The notes under the pieces: generated by a model
Told to the model about the DNA's origin: nothing
Seen by the model: only the letters and a program-made list of their open reading frames with translations
Database searches by the model: none
Translations under genes and position numbers: made by a program
Shown here: positions 60,362 to 64,000 of the stretch, in pieces
How the letters are laid out: the number at the start of each line of letters is the position of its first letter
How positions within the stretch are numbered: position 1 is the first letter of the stretch
Assembly: GCA_020048055.1 (NCBI GenBank)
Contig: JAIFNA010000009.1
Location: 62,001-126,000, forward strand
Length of the DNA stretch: 64,000 nt
DNA from: Arcobacter sp.
Lineage (GTDB): Bacteria; Campylobacterota; Campylobacteria; Campylobacterales; Arcobacteraceae
Reading direction: 5' to 3'

Positions 60362-61333
60362 GTGAATGGCTACCTCCTGAAAAGAAAACTATCTTTGATA
60401 ACGCTATTAGTTGTAGGTCAAAATTTATATTCAAATGCCAAGCAATTACCAAATTGTGTCTATATTTCATCTTATCATAAAGGCTACGAATGGTCAGATG
60501 GAATTGAGAAGTCGATAAAAAATATTTTGGATAAAAAATGTAATATCATCCAGTTTGATATGGATACAAAAAGAAATAAAGATGAAGATTTTAAGTTAAA
60601 ACAAGGCTTAATGGCAAAAGATTTAATTTTAAAATCAAATCCTAAAGTTGTAATCGTTTCAGATGATAATGCAGCAAAATATGTTTTAGCAAAACACTTT
60701 TTAAATAGTACAATTCCATTTGTATTTTGTGGTATCAACTGGACAGCAGATGAGTACAAATTTTCTCCAAATAATACAACTGGAATGATTGAAATCACAC
60801 CAATCAAGCAACTTTTTGAACAAGCAATGAAGATAACAAAAGGTCATAAAGCAATTTTTATTGGCGATAATACAGAGACTGATAAAAAAGATTTAGCTTA
60901 TTTTGAAAAATATGCAAAAAAAATGGGTGTAAAACTTGATAGTGCATTAGTTGAAACAAGTTCTGAATGGAAAAATAGGTATCTTGATGGACAACATAGA
61001 TACGATTTTATTATACTTGGGCACAATTCAGCAATTAAGGATTGGAATGATGATGATATAAAGAAATTTATAGAAAAAAACGGAAAAAAGTTCTCAGTTA
61101 CAACATATAGCTGGATGGTTCATTTTGCACACTATGGGTTAACTATAAGACCACAAGAACAAGGTGAATGGGCTGGAAATACTTCAATTGCCATATTAAA
61201 TGGCTATAAAGTTTCAAATATTGCAATAACATCAAACAAGAGTTGGGATAGTTGGGTAAATATGAATATTATTAAGTCTAGCAATACAAAACTTTCAAGA
61301 GATATTATTGAAAAAGCGAAAAAACTTGATTAG
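60362..61333 (+). CDS. ABC-type substrate-binding protein, likely sensor partner
   Basis: A 323-residue exported protein with an N-terminal signal segment (RKLSLITLLVVGQNLYSNA) and a two-lobe binding-protein fold: CVYISSYHKGYEWSDGIEKSI, AKDLILKSNPKVVIVSDDNAA, PFVFCGINW, HKAIFIGDNTETDKKDLAYFEKYAKKMGV. It resembles the ABC_sub_bind family, whose members include amino-acid-like ligand binders and periplasmic sensory input proteins. No ABC permease or ATPase gene is adjacent. The histidine kinase gene begins within its last 26 nt, which points to a sensing role. GTG start at 60362, AAAGGA at good distance; the ATG set in an alternate frame is not used. Confidence 0.82.
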   Translation: MNGYLLKRKLSLITLLVVGQNLYSNAKQLPNCVYISSYHKGYEWSDGIEKSIKNILDKKCNIIQFDMDTKRNKDEDFKLKQGLMAKDLILKSNPKVVIVSDDNAAKYVLAKHFLNSTIPFVFCGINWTADEYKFSPNNTTGMIEITPIKQLFEQAMKITKGHKAIFIGDNTETDKKDLAYFEKYAKKMGVKLDSALVETSSEWKNRYLDGQHRYDFIILGHNSAIKDWNDDDIKKFIEKNGKKFSVTTYSWMVHFAHYGLTIRPQEQGEWAGNTSIAILNGYKVSNIAITSNKSWDSWVNMNIIKSSNTKLSRDIIEKAKKLD

Positions 61334-63770
61334 TAAAGTTAAAACTACTATAAAAAATACTTTATTATTAGGGATAAAATCAAAAAAAACATATTTTGTA
61401 ATTTTTGTAATTTTACTTACAACACTTATCACTATTGATAATCAAATTGATGATCTTAAAAAGGAGTTTTTTGAAGTTTCGCAAAATAATATTCAAACCA
61501 ATGTTTCAAGTCAAGTCTCTGTAATTGAAGGTGTATTGACATCTTTGGGAAGTTTTTATCAAGCAAGTGACAAGGTTAGTTCATCATCATTTTCTACAAT
61601 TTCAAAAGATTTAATTTCGACTTACCCGTATATTTCAACTGTTGTTTTTGTAAAAAATATTGACCATGAGGATAGGAAAGAATTTGAAGAAGATATGCAA
61701 TATGAAGGAATTTATAATTTTACAATTACACAATACGATGAAGTTAATCAAAAATTTATAAACGCAAATCAGCGTAAAAAATATTTACCCATTATTGTTA
61801 TTGAACCATCATCTCATGAAAACACAAAATTTTTTGGATATGATTTAAATGATTATAAAACATTATCAAATAAACTTCCTGAGATTGCAAAAAATAAAAA
61901 TGTAGCAATTTACAAGTTGAAAAAATTTTTAGAAGATTCTTCATCTTATCTATTTGTAAAAGCTACATATTATGGTTTTGGTGTACCAGAGAGTGAAGAG
62001 GAGAGGATAAAGCAAAATAGTGGATATTTTATCTTAAGGGTAACCAAGGAAAACCTATTAAAAAGTGCAAAACATAGTTATCCTAAATATAATATTTCAT
62101 TAAAAAATACAAAAATTTCAGATGACAAATCAGATGTTTTTTCTTTGTCAAGTTTTTTATATGTCCAAAAAATAGGAGATTTTGAAGATGGATATTTGCA
62201 TATAAAAAAAGAAATTTTTATTAAAGACATAAATTTTTTAAATCTTTTAATTGTTAATTTGATTGTTATTGGATTGATTATTTTTATTTTATCATTGGTT
62301 GAAAAATATATTATCGCGATTAGAAATATCAAAAAAAATGAGCTTCAGTTAAGAAATGTTTTCGAGCTTAGTCCTATTGCTTTATGTATATCTTCACTTG
62401 ATTGTTCGGAGGTTCTTTTTTCAAATCCTGCCTATCTCAAACTTTTAGAATCAGAAGATGCAACGCATTTTAATTCCAATAAGAAAGTTCATTATCTTGA
62501 TTTTAAAGAGTATAAAAATATATCTGAAAAGATTGCACAGAAAGAATCAGTCTTCGCAAAACAAATAAAACTACAAATTGATGATGAAATTAAAACCGTT
62601 TTAGCTTCATATATCCCTTTTGAATTTAATAAACAAGATGGAATGTTAGCGTGGTTTGTTGATATTACAACACAAATTTCACAACAAGAACAAATTAATC
62701 ATAGAAAAAATGAGCTTCAAGCGATGTTTGATGTGTCAAAAGATGGTATAGCAATTATTGATTTGGAATCAAACTTTTTAGAATTTAATGATGCTTATCT
62801 TGAGTTAACTGGGTACAGCAGGGAGGAGTTGTTAGAAACAAGTTGTTTATTGCTTACTCCATCTGATATGTTTGAAACATCAAAAGATGCCATTAGTACA
62901 GTGTTAAGAGATGGATATATTCGAGATTTTGAAAAGCCATGTATAAAAAAAGATGGAACAAAAATATATACAAGTATGTCGATTGCACTTATGCCCACTG
63001 GAGATAAATTATTGGCTTCAGTTAAAGATATTACAAAGAATAAAGTATTTGAAGAACAGGCAAAGTTAGCTTCAATGGGTGAAATGATAGGTAATATTGC
63101 TCATCAGTGGCGTCAACCATTAAGTGTTATTACAACAATTGCAAGTGGCATACAAGTTCGACATGAATTTGGAATTGTCCAATATGATACAATTTGTGAA
63201 AATATGGATAAGATTATAAAACAAGCAAATTATTTATCTCAAACGATAGATGATTTCAGAAATTTTATACAAAATTCACATGAACATAAAGATGTAAGCA
63301 TTTGTGATATTGTAAATAAAACATTAACCATTGTAAGCTCAACAATAACAGCACATAGAATTAAAATGGTTATAAACTTGCAAGACGATAAAATTATAAG
63401 AGGACATGAGAATGAACTTATTCAAGCTCTTATGAATGTTATAAATAACGCAAAAGATGCAATGATTGAGCATGTTGAAGTGCAAAGTGATAGATATGTT
63501 TTTATTGACACGCGAAAATATGGGGCAGATTTGGTTTTAACTGTAAAAGATAGTGGCGGAGGGATACCAGAAGATATTATGAATCGAATTTTTGAACCTT
63601 ATTTTACAACAAAACATAAAAGTATTGGGACTGGAATCGGACTTGATATGGCATATAAAATTATCACCAATAAACATGATGCTTTGATTAAAGCCTTAAA
63701 TGTCGAATATGAATATGAAGATAAAAATCTAAAAGGTGCTTGTTTTGAGATTAGATTTTTAGATAAATAA
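61308..63770 (+). CDS. CHASE/PAS histidine kinase
   Basis: An 820-residue membrane sensor kinase. The start is uncertain (TTG at 61308 or 61326; no ATG before residue ~125), and the beginning overlaps the binding-protein gene. A membrane helix (YFVIFVILLTTLITI), then a CHASE domain in the periplasm (~45-330: SQVSVIEGVLTSLGSFYQASD, LISTYPYISTVVFVKN, FDGYDL-like), a second helix (LLIVNLIVIGLIIFILSL), two PAS domains (~345-600) and a HisKA/ATPase kinase core (IGNIAHQWRQPLSVI, NVINNAKDAMI, DSGGGIP, GTGIGLDMAYKII). CHASE domains bind small ligands; the upstream binding protein may deliver the signal. No response regulator gene follows in view. Confidence 0.9.
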   Translation: MKKRKNLISKVKTTIKNTLLLGIKSKKTYFVIFVILLTTLITIDNQIDDLKKEFFEVSQNNIQTNVSSQVSVIEGVLTSLGSFYQASDKVSSSSFSTISKDLISTYPYISTVVFVKNIDHEDRKEFEEDMQYEGIYNFTITQYDEVNQKFINANQRKKYLPIIVIEPSSHENTKFFGYDLNDYKTLSNKLPEIAKNKNVAIYKLKKFLEDSSSYLFVKATYYGFGVPESEEERIKQNSGYFILRVTKENLLKSAKHSYPKYNISLKNTKISDDKSDVFSLSSFLYVQKIGDFEDGYLHIKKEIFIKDINFLNLLIVNLIVIGLIIFILSLVEKYIIAIRNIKKNELQLRNVFELSPIALCISSLDCSEVLFSNPAYLKLLESEDATHFNSNKKVHYLDFKEYKNISEKIAQKESVFAKQIKLQIDDEIKTVLASYIPFEFNKQDGMLAWFVDITTQISQQEQINHRKNELQAMFDVSKDGIAIIDLESNFLEFNDAYLELTGYSREELLETSCLLLTPSDMFETSKDAISTVLRDGYIRDFEKPCIKKDGTKIYTSMSIALMPTGDKLLASVKDITKNKVFEEQAKLASMGEMIGNIAHQWRQPLSVITTIASGIQVRHEFGIVQYDTICENMDKIIKQANYLSQTIDDFRNFIQNSHEHKDVSICDIVNKTLTIVSSTITAHRIKMVINLQDDKIIRGHENELIQALMNVINNAKDAMIEHVEVQSDRYVFIDTRKYGADLVLTVKDSGGGIPEDIMNRIFEPYFTTKHKSIGTGIGLDMAYKIITNKHDALIKALNVEYEYEDKNLKGACFEIRFLDK

Positions 63771-63942
63771 TAACAATTATTTATGTGATTGTATAGCTTC
63801 ATTGATTTTAAATGTTTAAGATACTAATAAAAACAATTTACGGAAGTTATTAAATAATATCCCTATTTTAAAAGATGATTATATTAAAGGTTGAGTTAAT
63901 AAATATTAGCAATAATTAACAAAATTAAAAAAGGAGTTTATA

Positions 63943-64000
63943 GTGAAAATATTTACAATTGCCCTACTTTCTTTGGTTGCAACTGGTTTACTTTTTGGTT
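63943..64000 (+). CDS. N-terminal fragment of a secreted protein
   Basis: The GTG at 63943 follows AAAAAGGAG and begins a signal peptide (KIFTIALLSLVATGLLFG) that reaches the window end. The mature protein is not visible. The upstream spacer 63771-63942 shows no feature except the ribosome-binding site and AT-rich promoter-like sequence. Confidence 0.6.
   Translation, partial: MKIFTIALLSLVATGLLFG

Noticed and set aside
1..64000. CRISPR array, tRNA or rRNA genes
   Set aside because: No regularly spaced repeats and no tRNA T-loop/anticodon or rRNA signatures were noticed; the prophage is not in a tRNA gene.

Overview
The window is a stretch of chromosome from an AT-rich member of the Campylobacterota (Epsilonproteobacteria), plausibly a free-living, Sulfurimonas- or Arcobacter-like lineage. 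The case rests on gene content: a single-recombinase XerH gene, a purD / RDD / lptD neighbourhood, an HdrB-type succinate dehydrogenase/fumarate reductase (SdhABE), flagellar FlhX, two chemosensory clusters and many low-GC two-component genes. I see no rRNA, tRNA or CRISPR array.

Layout. 1-11 kb is housekeeping: the tail of a NhaD-type antiporter, guaA, an unknown gene, purD behind a long structured leader, an RDD protein, lptD, an MCE-domain (MlaD-like) protein and pnp. 11-16 kb is chemosensory operon 1 (cheY-cheA-cheR-cheD-cheB), followed by an M3 oligopeptidase and three small genes. 19.12-27.20 kb is a complete-looking filamentous phage (inovirus) prophage of 8,059 bp between 21-bp direct repeats. 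The right repeat is the left half of a dif-like site directly upstream of xerH, so the phage appears to use the host chromosome-dimer resolution recombinase. Its gene order is collinear with Ff phages once circularised: ssDNA-binding-like, major coat, terminator, small coat proteins, pIII-like, pVI-like, Zot/pI, secretin/pIV, zinc-finger protein, HUH replication initiator. A membrane-anchored Mrr-like nuclease gene faces the other way at the left end. I found a 58-aa coat-like gene and two copies of a probable operator element inside it.

28-33 kb holds xerH, exbD/exbB, a remarkable 55-aa acidic protein gene, a PLP-binding protein, an SDR-family protein, flagellar FlhX/FliK-like genes and a Fur-family regulator. 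33.4-47.4 kb is one long leftward array, chemosensory system 2: cheY, STAS protein, cheA, a PAS-CZB zinc-sensor protein, a soluble multi-HAMP chemoreceptor, cheW, cheV, cheR, cheB, two paralogous proteins ending in an acidic LEFF tail (one receiver, one degenerate receiver), a receiver-kinase and a hybrid kinase with HPt domain. Neither CheA carries the C-terminal receiver usual in the canonical CheAY of this phylum, so both systems are probably accessory to a main chemotaxis system elsewhere.

47.5-64 kb carries yebC, a peroxiredoxin, a DUF302-like protein, thiamine genes (thiD, thiE, an NMT1/THI5-like protein, and thiL further on), cmoA, sdhEBA, a SulP transporter fused to STAS and cyclic-nucleotide-binding domains, and a binding protein plus CHASE/PAS histidine kinase pair. 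A secreted protein gene is cut by the right edge.

All functional calls come from reading sequence and recalling family features; no database search was run.
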